Assembly (NCBI GenBank): GCA_047616645.1
Contig: JBLHIH010000056.1
Span: 1-23,392 of the forward strand
Length of the DNA: 23,392 bases
Origin: JAHRVQ01 sp047616645
GTDB taxonomy: Bacteria; Pseudomonadota; Gammaproteobacteria; Pseudomonadales; Azotimanducaceae
Reading direction: 5' to 3'
The notes beneath the pieces were generated by a model. That model made no database searches and was not told where the DNA came from. It worked only from the letters and a program-made list of their open reading frames with translations. Positions 6,669 to 14,096 of this stretch are shown here, piece by piece. Positions within the stretch are counted from its first letter, which is position 1. Each line of letters starts with the position of its first letter. Position numbers and translations under genes: made by a program.

Positions 6669-7586
6669 ATGCCGCTAACAATGAATCTGAATCCATTTAT
6701 TACCTGTGCTGTCACCGGATCTGGTGGCTCACAAAATCGATCTCCTCATGTACCGCGAAGCCCCAAGCAGATTGCTGAGAGTGCCATCGATGCAGCCAAA
6801 GCAGGCGCAGCTGTGGTCCATTGTCATGTCCGCGATCCAGATACGGGTGAACCCAGTCGTCGGCCTGAATTATACAGAGAGCTTATTGATAGAATTCGTG
6901 ATTCAGAAACCGATGTAGTGGTTAATTTTACCGCGGGTATGGGAGGCGATTTGGTATTTGGCGATCCCGAAAACCCAATGGACCTTGATCTTGCTGGGAC
7001 AGACATGGCAGGCGCAACTGAACGTGTTGCGCATGTAGCTGAATGCCTACCTGAAATCTGCACACTTGATTGCGGCACAATGAATTTTGCTGAAGCTGAT
7101 TATGTCATGACGAATACGCCAGGCATGCTACGGGCAATGGGTCAGATGATGACGGACCTTGGCGTTCGTCCTGAAATAGAAGTATTTGAAACTGGTCATC
7201 TCTGGTTTGCAAAAAAACTTGTTGAGGAGGGCATTATCCAAGACCCAGTGATGATTCAGATGTGCATGGGTATTCCTTGGGGCGCGCCCGACGATTTAAA
7301 TACGTTTATGGCTATGGTAAACAATACGCCATCTAATTGGACATTTTCTGCTTTCTCTATCGGACAACACCAGATGCCATACGTCGCGGCCGCAATACTG
7401 GCCGGAGGCAATGTACGTGTGGGTCTAGAAGATAATATCTGGTTGGGTAAAGGTGAACTTGCAACCAATGCGCAATTAGTTGAAAAGGCTGCCAGCATAG
7501 TAGATAAAATGGGGGCTACCCTCATGACAGCTGAAGACGTGCGCACTAAAATGCAGCTAACAAAAAGGGCACCTGTTTCTAAATAA
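6669..7586 (+). CDS. cdhC: BKACE (DUF849) enzyme, probable 3-dehydrocarnitine cleavage enzyme
   Basis: Beta-keto acid cleavage enzyme, 305 aa, TIM-barrel zinc protein of the DUF849 family. Members condense a beta-keto acid with acetyl-CoA to give acetoacetate and a new acyl-CoA. Visible signatures are ITCAVTGSGG near the N-terminus, VVHCHVRDP with zinc ligands His51 and His53, and Glu254 in VGLEDNIW as the third ligand. The neighbour 33 bp downstream is a carnitine dehydrogenase, so the substrate is most likely 3-dehydrocarnitine, giving acetoacetate and betainyl-CoA, as for cdhC of pseudomonads; that specificity is inferred from context. The ATG at 6669 has AGG 5 bases before it and starts at the usual family position; an earlier in-frame ATG at 6609 would add 20 unrelated residues. 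Confidence 0.88.
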   Translation: MPLTMNLNPFITCAVTGSGGSQNRSPHVPRSPKQIAESAIDAAKAGAAVVHCHVRDPDTGEPSRRPELYRELIDRIRDSETDVVVNFTAGMGGDLVFGDPENPMDLDLAGTDMAGATERVAHVAECLPEICTLDCGTMNFAEADYVMTNTPGMLRAMGQMMTDLGVRPEIEVFETGHLWFAKKLVEEGIIQDPVMIQMCMGIPWGAPDDLNTFMAMVNNTPSNWTFSAFSIGQHQMPYVAAAILAGGNVRVGLEDNIWLGKGELATNAQLVEKAASIVDKMGATLMTAEDVRTKMQLTKRAPVSK

Positions 7587-7619
7587 AAGGGCACTTTTTA
7601 CCAAATATAAGGATCGGGC

Positions 7620-8618
7620 ATGACAATTATCAAACAGGCGGCAGTCATTGGCGGTGGTGTAATCGGTGCGGGCTGGATTGCGCGATTGATCGAAAATGGT
7701 ATTGTAGTCTCTGTCTTTGATCCTGCGCCCGATGCTAAGGCAAAGATCGATGCTGTCCTAGTCAATAGTCGATATGCATATAAAAAACTCTCTAACTTAA
7801 CGGGTCCAAAAGAAGGTCGTGTCATTTTTTGTGAGAGTGTGGCTCAAGCCTGCCAATCGGCAGAACTCATTGTTGAGTCTGTGCCTGAACGTCTAGCCAC
7901 TAAACAAGCTGTGTATGCAGAGATTGAAAATCACGCGGATATAAATGCGATTATCACCTCATCAACATCGGGTATTTTGCCCTCTGATTTACAAGCACTT
8001 ATGTCTCATCCCGAGCGCTTTCTAGTCGCACATCCGTTTAATCCTGTCTATCTCCTACCCTTAGTTGAGATCGTGGGTGGAAGTAAAACGAGCGCTGATG
8101 TGATTCAAAAAGCCGAGGCGATTTATCAAGCTATTGGCATGCATCCACTTATTGTTAAAAAGGAAATCGAGGCTTTTATTGCGGACCGCCTGCTGGAGTC
8201 ACTTTGGCGAGAAGCGCTTTGGCTAGTAAAAGACGGTATTGCCACAACCGAGGACATAGATGATGCGGTACGCTTTGGTTTTGGGCTACGCTATGCTCAG
8301 ATGGGTATTTTCGACACCTATCGTGTCGCTGGAGGTGAGGCAGGTATGCGTCACTTTATCGAGCAGTTTGGACCTTGCCTAAAGTGGCCTTGGAGTAAAC
8401 TGACGGATGTGCCAGAGCTTGACGATGAATTAGTTGATAAAATTGCTAGTCAATCGGATGAACAATCCGGCCATATGAGCATACGAGAAATGGAACGGAT
8501 TCGAGATGATAATCTCATCGAAATATTGCAAGGTCTCAAACGAAACAATTGGGGTGCGGGTCAAACGCTGGCGAAATATGAATCTCGACTTCTTGAAGCA
8601 GCGAATGACGCTGAGTAA
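7620..8618 (+). CDS. cdhA: L-carnitine 3-dehydrogenase
   Basis: NAD-dependent oxidation of L-carnitine to 3-dehydrocarnitine, cytoplasmic, 332 aa. It has the 3-hydroxyacyl-CoA dehydrogenase architecture: Rossmann GGGVIG at residues 11-16, catalytic-region Ser117 (SSTSG), His138 (HPFNP) and Glu150, then a C-terminal domain beginning FIADRLLESLWREALWLVKD. HPFNPVYLLPLVEIVGG, GIATTEDIDDAVRFGFGLR and the AGGEAGMRHFIEQFGP stretch closely resemble the characterised Pseudomonas carnitine dehydrogenase rather than the fatty-acid enzymes. AAGGA lies 6 bases before the ATG. It forms a probable operon with the BKACE gene. The thioesterase that completes this route elsewhere is neither fused to this protein nor adjacent. 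Confidence 0.92.
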   Translation: MTIIKQAAVIGGGVIGAGWIARLIENGIVVSVFDPAPDAKAKIDAVLVNSRYAYKKLSNLTGPKEGRVIFCESVAQACQSAELIVESVPERLATKQAVYAEIENHADINAIITSSTSGILPSDLQALMSHPERFLVAHPFNPVYLLPLVEIVGGSKTSADVIQKAEAIYQAIGMHPLIVKKEIEAFIADRLLESLWREALWLVKDGIATTEDIDDAVRFGFGLRYAQMGIFDTYRVAGGEAGMRHFIEQFGPCLKWPWSKLTDVPELDDELVDKIASQSDEQSGHMSIREMERIRDDNLIEILQGLKRNNWGAGQTLAKYESRLLEAANDAE

Positions 8619-8643
8619 TCATCATGCCTGCAAAATATACATC

Positions 8644-10317
8644 CTAGTCAACATAAAATACTCGAGAGTCTCCTCGATCTCTAGGATCTGAAGCAGGTAG
8701 CCAAGTGTCGTCTTTTCGAAATATGACTTGAACATCTCCAAATTCAAAGCCGTGGGGTTCAAGTCTATAGCCTCGCTCAGCCATCGTCTTAATTGTTTCT
8801 TGTGGTAGAGGGCGGGTAACACTGTAGGTGATAAGATCGGGTGGTAAAAGTTGATGATGAAAACGCGTGGCACCTACGGCCTCTAAGGGTGACATGTTAA
8901 AATCTAAAATATTAACGATGGTTTGAAAGACAGATGTAAAAATTGTTGAGCCGCCAGGTGTTCCCAATACCATGTTTACTTTTTTATCTTTTAACAACAT
9001 GGTGGGGGACATAGAAGATAACATGCGTTTTCCTGGTTGAACCTCATTGGCGGTATTGCCAACAACCCCAAATATATTGGGTACACCCGGCTTAATGCTG
9101 AAATCATCCATTTCATTATTCAATAGGAAGCCAGCACCTTCAACGACGACACCGCTGCCGAAATTCCAGTTAATTGTATAGGTATTTGAAACAGCGTTAC
9201 CCCACTGATCGACAATCGAGTAGTGGGTTGTATCAGGTGATTCTAATCCTGGTTTGACGCCATCTAATGTAGATATGTCCATCGGCGAAACTTCCCTCGC
9301 TCGCGATTCGATGTACTTCTCGCTGATCAGTTCATCCATATTGATATCAACAAAGGAGGGATCTCCTAGATATTCTGCTCGATCAGCGAATACCCGTTTT
9401 TCCATTTCTGCAACAAGGTGGATGTACTGAGGAGAATTGTGCTCTAGCCCCTCGAACTGCTCTTTCAAGTAATCTTTCATCTTGAGTAATTGGATAACCG
9501 CAAAGCCTCCTGAACTAGGCGGTGGAGCCGAGACGATTTCATAGTCACGCCAATTAGCTCTCAATGGTTCTCGCCAAATAGCTTTATAATTATCAAGATC
9601 TTCTGCGCTTATCAAACCATTACTACGTACCATTTGTTCGACGATTAAACGCGATGTTTCGCCTTGATAAAAATCCTTTGCGCCAAACTCCGCTATTCTT
9701 TGTAAAGTTGCTGCAAGCTCCGGTTGTTTGAATAATTCGTCATTATTGATACCGCCAAAATAGGCATGAAAGTTTGTGTCTTCCCCAAACCAGTCGTACA
9801 TTTTTCGAACGTCGTCAACCAACATGTTAGCCGGGATAAAACCATTCTCTGCAAGCTCAATTGCAGGTTTCACCACGTCTTTCCAAGGTAATTTTCCGTA
9901 TCTCTGGTGTGCTTCCCATAACCCGGCAACGGTGCCCGGTACACCGTTAGCTAGGCTGCCAATCAAGCTGGCATTGTTAACAACGTCGCCGTTTTCATCA
10001 AGATACATTTTTTTGTATGCAGCAGATGGTGCCGTTTCACGATAATCAAGAAATGTGGTTTCGCCATCCATGTGAATCAGCATGAACCCACCTCCGCCAA
10101 TATTACCGGCATCAATGAAAGTCACCGCTAAAGAAAATCCCGTTGCGACTGCAGCATCAACCGCATTGCCACCTGCTCTCAGAATATCCTCGCTAATTTG
10201 TGCGCCATATTTGTCAGGTATTGCGACAGCGGCAGCGGATTTGGCTACTTCCTCGTTTTGGGTGCAGGCAGCAAGAAGAAGGAGGGAAGTAAAAAGAACC
10301 ATGAGATATTTGTTCAT
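8644..10317 (-). CDS. ggt: Gamma-glutamyltransferase (lipoprotein)
   Basis: Extracytoplasmic enzyme that hydrolyses or transfers the gamma-glutamyl group of glutathione and related amides, 557 aa. It starts with a lipoprotein signal peptide ending LLAAC (Cys18), so it is probably membrane-anchored rather than free in the periplasm as in E. coli. The precursor is expected to self-cleave before Thr363 in PDTTHYSIVD, which becomes the N-terminal nucleophile of the small subunit. Substrate-binding residues are in place: Arg93 (DYRETAP), the NNEMDDFS segment and the LSSMSP motif. FHHQLLPPD and the final DPRD motif are also present, so the enzyme appears complete. It converges on cdhA with only 25 bp between, in which I see no clear terminator. 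It may recover glutamate and cysteine from extracellular glutathione. Confidence 0.95.
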   Translation of the reverse strand: MNKYLMVLFTSLLLLAACTQNEEVAKSAAAVAIPDKYGAQISEDILRAGGNAVDAAVATGFSLAVTFIDAGNIGGGGFMLIHMDGETTFLDYRETAPSAAYKKMYLDENGDVVNNASLIGSLANGVPGTVAGLWEAHQRYGKLPWKDVVKPAIELAENGFIPANMLVDDVRKMYDWFGEDTNFHAYFGGINNDELFKQPELAATLQRIAEFGAKDFYQGETSRLIVEQMVRSNGLISAEDLDNYKAIWREPLRANWRDYEIVSAPPPSSGGFAVIQLLKMKDYLKEQFEGLEHNSPQYIHLVAEMEKRVFADRAEYLGDPSFVDINMDELISEKYIESRAREVSPMDISTLDGVKPGLESPDTTHYSIVDQWGNAVSNTYTINWNFGSGVVVEGAGFLLNNEMDDFSIKPGVPNIFGVVGNTANEVQPGKRMLSSMSPTMLLKDKKVNMVLGTPGGSTIFTSVFQTIVNILDFNMSPLEAVGATRFHHQLLPPDLITYSVTRPLPQETIKTMAERGYRLEPHGFEFGDVQVIFRKDDTWLPASDPRDRGDSRVFYVD

Positions 10318-10571
10318 ATATTCAGCCGGATGTTGTTGCAGGTGTTATTACGGGGACAGTATACCTAACTACGCTTTCCAGAAGTTAAAACTTAAAGTGG
10401 TGATGGATATTATTTTCTCCCTTGTAAGTGCCTGAATATGCTACCTAACTTATTTATAGTTTCTTAACTTTCATCTAAAACACCTATTTCTGGACGGGCA
10501 CTAAGTAGTGAAACATCAGTGCATCCATATCGACTGATATTCGATTCTGTAGATGCAGTGCAGAGATGGGT
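10318..10571. other. Intergenic region between ggt and the AraC-family gene
   Basis: This 254-bp gap lies upstream of ggt (minus strand) and downstream of the AraC-type gene. TACCTAACT occurs twice (near 10361 and 10442). A weak TGCATC...GATGCA inverted pair lies near 10522-10557. I see no convincing gene or RNA; it presumably contains the ggt promoter. Confidence 0.4.
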
Positions 10572-11573
10572 CTAACAAGGCATTGCCCAGGACTTCGCAT
10601 GATGAGCCCTTCTGAACTGGGGTGGTGTAGAACCCGTCTTTAATTTGAATGCTCGGCTAAAAGTTGCGGTGTCGAAGTAATTAACAAGGTTAGCTATATC
10701 GGCGACCGACAGTTCTGTATCACTTAAATAGGATTGAGCCAGATCTAGCTGCATTTGAATTTTGATGTCTCGATAACTTGTCCCCTCAGCTTTCAGTCGT
10801 CGTCTCAGGGTTCTCACGCTAATTTTCAATTTTGAGGCCATCTGGGTTTCTTTGAGTTTTGTTCTACCATTGTGTACAACTGCCAAGCGTATTTTACCAA
10901 CGAGCTTGCTAGTGGTTTTCATGTCAAGTAGCAGGCGTTCACAATGGCGCTGATAGGCTCTAGAATGAACAAGAGATGAGAATGATAAAGGTGCTTCGGC
11001 TACCTTAAGTGGAATCACCATTCTGTCAACTATTTGTCCAAATTCAACCCGGACATTGAGCAATTTTCTAAAGCGCTTATCATCAATTGGCGCCTCGCGT
11101 TTTAGCTGAAGGTACGCCCCTTTCATATTGCCTGCGAGGAGTTCCCTTGATCTTTTTAAATTAGATGAGAAAAATAGTTCGACTAAAAAGTGGCTGTTGC
11201 GAGGCCAATTGGGAGGCGTGTTATAGCTAAGATAAACATAATCTTTATCAATATGCAGACTCACTGCGTTGCGGGATTCTTCCTGCCAGATCCAGAGGTG
11301 TTTTAGAAGAAAACGGTATGATGCTAGTAAGTTGGTAGAGTTAATCAAAGCATGGCCAAGAAGCCCATAGGATGTGTTCGTGACACGTTGGCCAATAATG
11401 AGGCCTAGTAGATCTTCATTAGATTGATCCATCGCATAATTGGCTAGCATCTCTAGACGTTCATGTCGGCTCGATGCATGTAGGTGAAGTCTAGATCTGA
11501 CCTCATTGGCATCAATTCCTGCCTCTTCAAGGAAATCGTAGATGTGATTTTCAAATGCGAAGTGTTTAATCAT
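10572..11573 (-). CDS. AraC family regulator with N-terminal arabinose-binding-like domain
   Basis: Transcription factor, 333 aa. The N-terminal two thirds (about 15-210) match the layout of the Arabinose_bd domain of OruR/VirF-type AraC regulators: FLEEAGID near the start, then the ITN-like segment NTSYGLLGHALINSTNLL. The C-terminal AraC HTH covers about 230-325, with first helix-turn-helix MASKLKISVRTLRRRLKAEG and second SVADIANLVNYFDTATFSRAFK ending GSTPPQFRR. It is transcribed away from the acyl-CoA-dehydrogenase-like gene across a 124-bp gap, so that gene is its likely target. The ligand is unknown; members usually sense the substrate of the adjacent pathway. It lacks the amidotransferase-like domain of CdhR, so it is not the known carnitine regulator. 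Confidence 0.9.
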   Translation of the reverse strand: MIKHFAFENHIYDFLEEAGIDANEVRSRLHLHASSRHERLEMLANYAMDQSNEDLLGLIIGQRVTNTSYGLLGHALINSTNLLASYRFLLKHLWIWQEESRNAVSLHIDKDYVYLSYNTPPNWPRNSHFLVELFFSSNLKRSRELLAGNMKGAYLQLKREAPIDDKRFRKLLNVRVEFGQIVDRMVIPLKVAEAPLSFSSLVHSRAYQRHCERLLLDMKTTSKLVGKIRLAVVHNGRTKLKETQMASKLKISVRTLRRRLKAEGTSYRDIKIQMQLDLAQSYLSDTELSVADIANLVNYFDTATFSRAFKLKTGSTPPQFRRAHHAKSWAMPC

Positions 11574-11656
11574 GCTCGATACTTAGCTTGTAATTGGCCC
11601 CAAATGCCCTATTTCTAAAACCTACAATATCACACAATGATTTCATTGCAATTTTC

Positions 11657-11662
11657 TATAAT
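11657..11662 (+). promoter_or_regulatory. Candidate -10 element for the flavin monooxygenase gene
   Basis: A perfect TATAAT lies 36 bp before the preferred start codon at 11698. The -35 region 17 bp further upstream (ACAATG) is poor, as expected for an AraC-activated promoter. The implied transcript start near 11669 supports the 11698 start over the GTG at 11674. Confidence 0.4.
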
Positions 11663-11697
11663 TTTCTACTGCTGTGGGTACCAAGGGGAATCATAAG

Positions 11698-12888
11698 ATG
11701 ATGAGTGATCGTTTTATTACAGATGATATAGACGTGGTGGATATCGCCAATACCTTTGCTGAAGAGCTCAAGGCGCGATCAGGGGAATTTGAAGAGCAGG
11801 GTTTTGTTTCTCAAGACCTTGTTGACCGACTCGCTGAGCTAGGAATGTATCGATTGTGTAACCCTAAAACCTATGGGGGATTGGGTCGATCGCCCCTGGA
11901 ATATGCGACTTTGGTTGAGAGACTGGCCGAATTCGACGCCGCAACGGGTTGGGTTGTCTTTATTGGGATAACGTCTGCATTATCAATGACCAATCTGGAG
12001 ATGGACGTGGTCAGCAAAATGATGGCAGATTCTCTGGCCATTACAGCGGGCGTGTTTGCGCCCTTGGGTCGAGCGAGTAGATGTGAAGCAAATGGCGTGA
12101 AGGGTTTTAGGCTAACAGGTCAGTGGCAGTGGGGTTCAGGTTCGAAGAATGCAGCTTTTATCTCTGGTGGCGGATTTGTGGTTGACGATTCTGGGGAGCG
12201 TCTTAAGTTGGAAAATGGTTTGCCAGACCAGCGCTCCTTCTTTATGCCTATCGAAGATGTCGAGATATTGGATACGTGGCATGTCTCAGGTTTGAAAGGT
12301 ACAGGATCAGCTGACTTTAAGGTCGATGGCGTCTTTGTACCTGAATCGATGACTTTCGGTGCATTTCGAAAAAATACAGGCCATGGTCCCATTCAACGAT
12401 TTCCTGTCTTTGGGTTTTTAGGTATTGGTATTGGGGCGGTGGCTTTGGGCATTGCGAGAGCCTGTCTGGATGAGTTTTTATCGCTCGCTAAACAAAAAAC
12501 GCCCCAGGGCAGTAGTAAGTCCTTGGCAATGAAACCTGCAACCCACGTGCGCGTAGCAGAGGCCGAGGCTAAATTACGTTCCGCTCGCCTATTTTTCCAT
12601 GATGCTATCAGCACAGCCTGGGATCTGGCGCAAGAAAATAACAAAGTGACAGTGGAGGCAAAGCGCGATATTAGACTTGCTACTACGCATGCAGTGAGAA
12701 CATCCGCGGAAGTAGTCGATAGCATTTATACGCTTGCAGGCGGCACTTCTGTTTATTTGCGTAGCCCAATTCAGCAGCACTTCAGGGACGTGCATGTGGC
12801 CACCCAACATATGATGGTGAATGAATCTACGCTCGAGCTGGTTGGGAGGTTATTCGTTGGGATAGATACTAATGTTGCTTTATTATAG
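11698..12888 (+). CDS. Acyl-CoA-dehydrogenase-fold protein, probable flavin-dependent monooxygenase
   Basis: Protein of 396 aa with the acyl-CoA dehydrogenase fold: N-terminal helical domain (about 10-120), middle beta domain (about 125-220; WQWGSGSKNAAF, GLKGTGSADFKVDGVFVP) and C-terminal helical domain (about 235-390; AEAEAKLRSARLFFHDA, GTSVYLRSPIQQHFRDVHVA). The C-terminal part resembles the Acyl-CoA_dh_2 group (HsaA, DszC, HpaB-C2 relatives), reduced-flavin monooxygenases rather than CoA-ester dehydrogenases, and the usual dehydrogenase catalytic Glu context is not evident. The substrate is unknown. AAGGGGA is 8 bases before the ATG at 11698, which decides the start. A group D monooxygenase would need a separate flavin reductase; none is adjacent. 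A divergent AraC-type gene is the likely regulator. Confidence 0.82.
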   Translation: MMSDRFITDDIDVVDIANTFAEELKARSGEFEEQGFVSQDLVDRLAELGMYRLCNPKTYGGLGRSPLEYATLVERLAEFDAATGWVVFIGITSALSMTNLEMDVVSKMMADSLAITAGVFAPLGRASRCEANGVKGFRLTGQWQWGSGSKNAAFISGGGFVVDDSGERLKLENGLPDQRSFFMPIEDVEILDTWHVSGLKGTGSADFKVDGVFVPESMTFGAFRKNTGHGPIQRFPVFGFLGIGIGAVALGIARACLDEFLSLAKQKTPQGSSKSLAMKPATHVRVAEAEAKLRSARLFFHDAISTAWDLAQENNKVTVEAKRDIRLATTHAVRTSAEVVDSIYTLAGGTSVYLRSPIQQHFRDVHVATQHMMVNESTLELVGRLFVGIDTNVALL

Positions 12889-12934
12889 CGCTAGGATCTT
12901 GAGGCGTTATCGGCATCTTGCTCCCTTTTTGTTT

Positions 12935-13864
12935 TCATTCTACGTTTCCTACAGATCTCAGTGCAGATGCTATTTCACCGGCCCCCTCGACGATGAGATT
13001 GTCATTGGCCGCACATACTTTTAGGTTCATGATACTGCAACCGTTTTGTACGTAAGGTGCTAGATGATCCGCGACATCGGCAGGCGTGCCATAGGGTGTA
13101 TATTTTTCGAATTTCTCAAAAGGTATTTTGTAAAAAGCTTCCATTTCTCTTGCAACAATTACCCGTGCCTCTGCTTTTGTATCTGCGACACCTACCCATG
13201 GCTGATATCCATGTTGCCAATTAACCTTGCGCCCGCTGGCAATCGCCGTCTCATCTACCAACTTAAGCGCTTCCTTAAAACGTTTTACAGAACACCAAGT
13301 TGCTATCCATCCATCGCCGTATTGGCCAGCGCGCTTGAGTGCAGCATCCGAGCGGCCACCAACAATGATGGGAATCGAATCTCCAATCGTAGGTTTTATC
13401 CTGGCGTTCTCAACTTGCAGGATCTCGCCATCGTAATTCACTGTTTCACCCGCCATTAAACCTCTGAGAATATGTAGGGATTCGTTGGTGCGTTTACCCC
13501 TTGTTCTTGGATCAACACCACATACCTCGATCTCATGTCGATCTTCGCCGCCGATACCGACGCCAAAAATCATGCGTCCGGGCGCAACCTTCTGCATAGT
13601 GGCAAGTTGTCTTGCGACGGGAAGAGGGTGTCTTAAGGGCAAGAGGTAAATACTGATCATCACACCTAAGCTTGGATGTAGTTGAGAAAGCGCCGCTATC
13701 TCGATAAAACCATCCGTACCTGAGCCATTGTGAAAGGAGACGTGGTCGGCCATAAATAGGTGATCGATACCTACTTTAGAAACCTTATCTAATAACTGAC
13801 TTTTCTCTGTGAAGCTGCTTGCCCAAAAATTAGTGGGAGTTGCTAGGCCGACTTTTAGATTCAT
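12935..13864 (-). CDS. LLM class flavin-dependent oxidoreductase
   Basis: Luciferase-like monooxygenase family TIM barrel, 309 aa, binding FMN or F420. Typical features are the N-terminal GLATPTNFW, FMADHVSF in the second strand region, LATMQKVAPGRMIFGVGIGGEDRHE, and IPIIVGGRSDAALKRAGQYGDGWI, the last being the signature stretch of this group. The C-terminus (YGTPADVADHLAPYVQNGC) is the usual substrate-filter region. GAG lies 6 bases upstream of the ATG. It converges on the flavin monooxygenase gene with a 46-bp gap holding only a CCCTTTTTGTTTT tract. The two flavoproteins may belong to one catabolic pathway, but they are on opposite strands and the substrate is not readable. FMN use is more likely than F420 if the host is a gammaproteobacterium. 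Confidence 0.88.
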   Translation of the reverse strand: MNLKVGLATPTNFWASSFTEKSQLLDKVSKVGIDHLFMADHVSFHNGSGTDGFIEIAALSQLHPSLGVMISIYLLPLRHPLPVARQLATMQKVAPGRMIFGVGIGGEDRHEIEVCGVDPRTRGKRTNESLHILRGLMAGETVNYDGEILQVENARIKPTIGDSIPIIVGGRSDAALKRAGQYGDGWIATWCSVKRFKEALKLVDETAIASGRKVNWQHGYQPWVGVADTKAEARVIVAREMEAFYKIPFEKFEKYTPYGTPADVADHLAPYVQNGCSIMNLKVCAANDNLIVEGAGEIASALRSVGNVE

Positions 13865-14096
13865 TGATTACTCTATTTTGTTAAATAGTATTTATTTTTT
13901 ACTAGCTTAAGGAAAACATTGCTAATTAAATAAGTTTAGCTGAGTGTCGTTATTCTAAATTGTTACTTTCCAAGATTGCAAAAACACCTGTGAGAAATTT
14001 TTGTATGAAAAGGCTAGAATAGCAGTTTATTGGCATTAGATGATTAATGTTTGGATAGGGATGACTCGTTTAATAATAATTAAAAAAGGAGGGGCC
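13865..14096. other. AT-rich divergent intergenic region
   Basis: This 232-bp region separates the LLM oxidoreductase gene from the C15-like gene and must hold both promoters. GCTAA (13921-13925) and TTAGC (13936-13940) are a small inverted pair. A possible -10 TAGAAT is at 14015-14020, without a good -35. An in-frame ATG at 14040 extends the downstream frame but has no ribosome binding site, so I treat 14040-14096 as leader. Confidence 0.35.

Noticed and set aside
10522..10557. TGCATC/GATGCA inverted pair downstream of the AraC-type gene
   Set aside because: A six-base stem with a loop of more than 20 bases is expected by chance and has no T-run.
10572..11573. AraC-type protein as the carnitine regulator CdhR
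   Set aside because: CdhR has an amidotransferase-like N-terminal domain; this protein has an arabinose-binding-like one, and ggt lies between it and the carnitine genes.
13064..13459. Plus-strand frame of 131 codons inside the LLM oxidoreductase gene
   Set aside because: It lies wholly antisense to a well-supported gene, has no ribosome binding site, and shows no recognisable domain.
14040..14096. Upstream ATG extending the C15-like protein by 19 residues
   Set aside because: There is no ribosome binding site, the extension would disturb the signal peptide, and the ATG at 14097 has AAGGAGG directly upstream.
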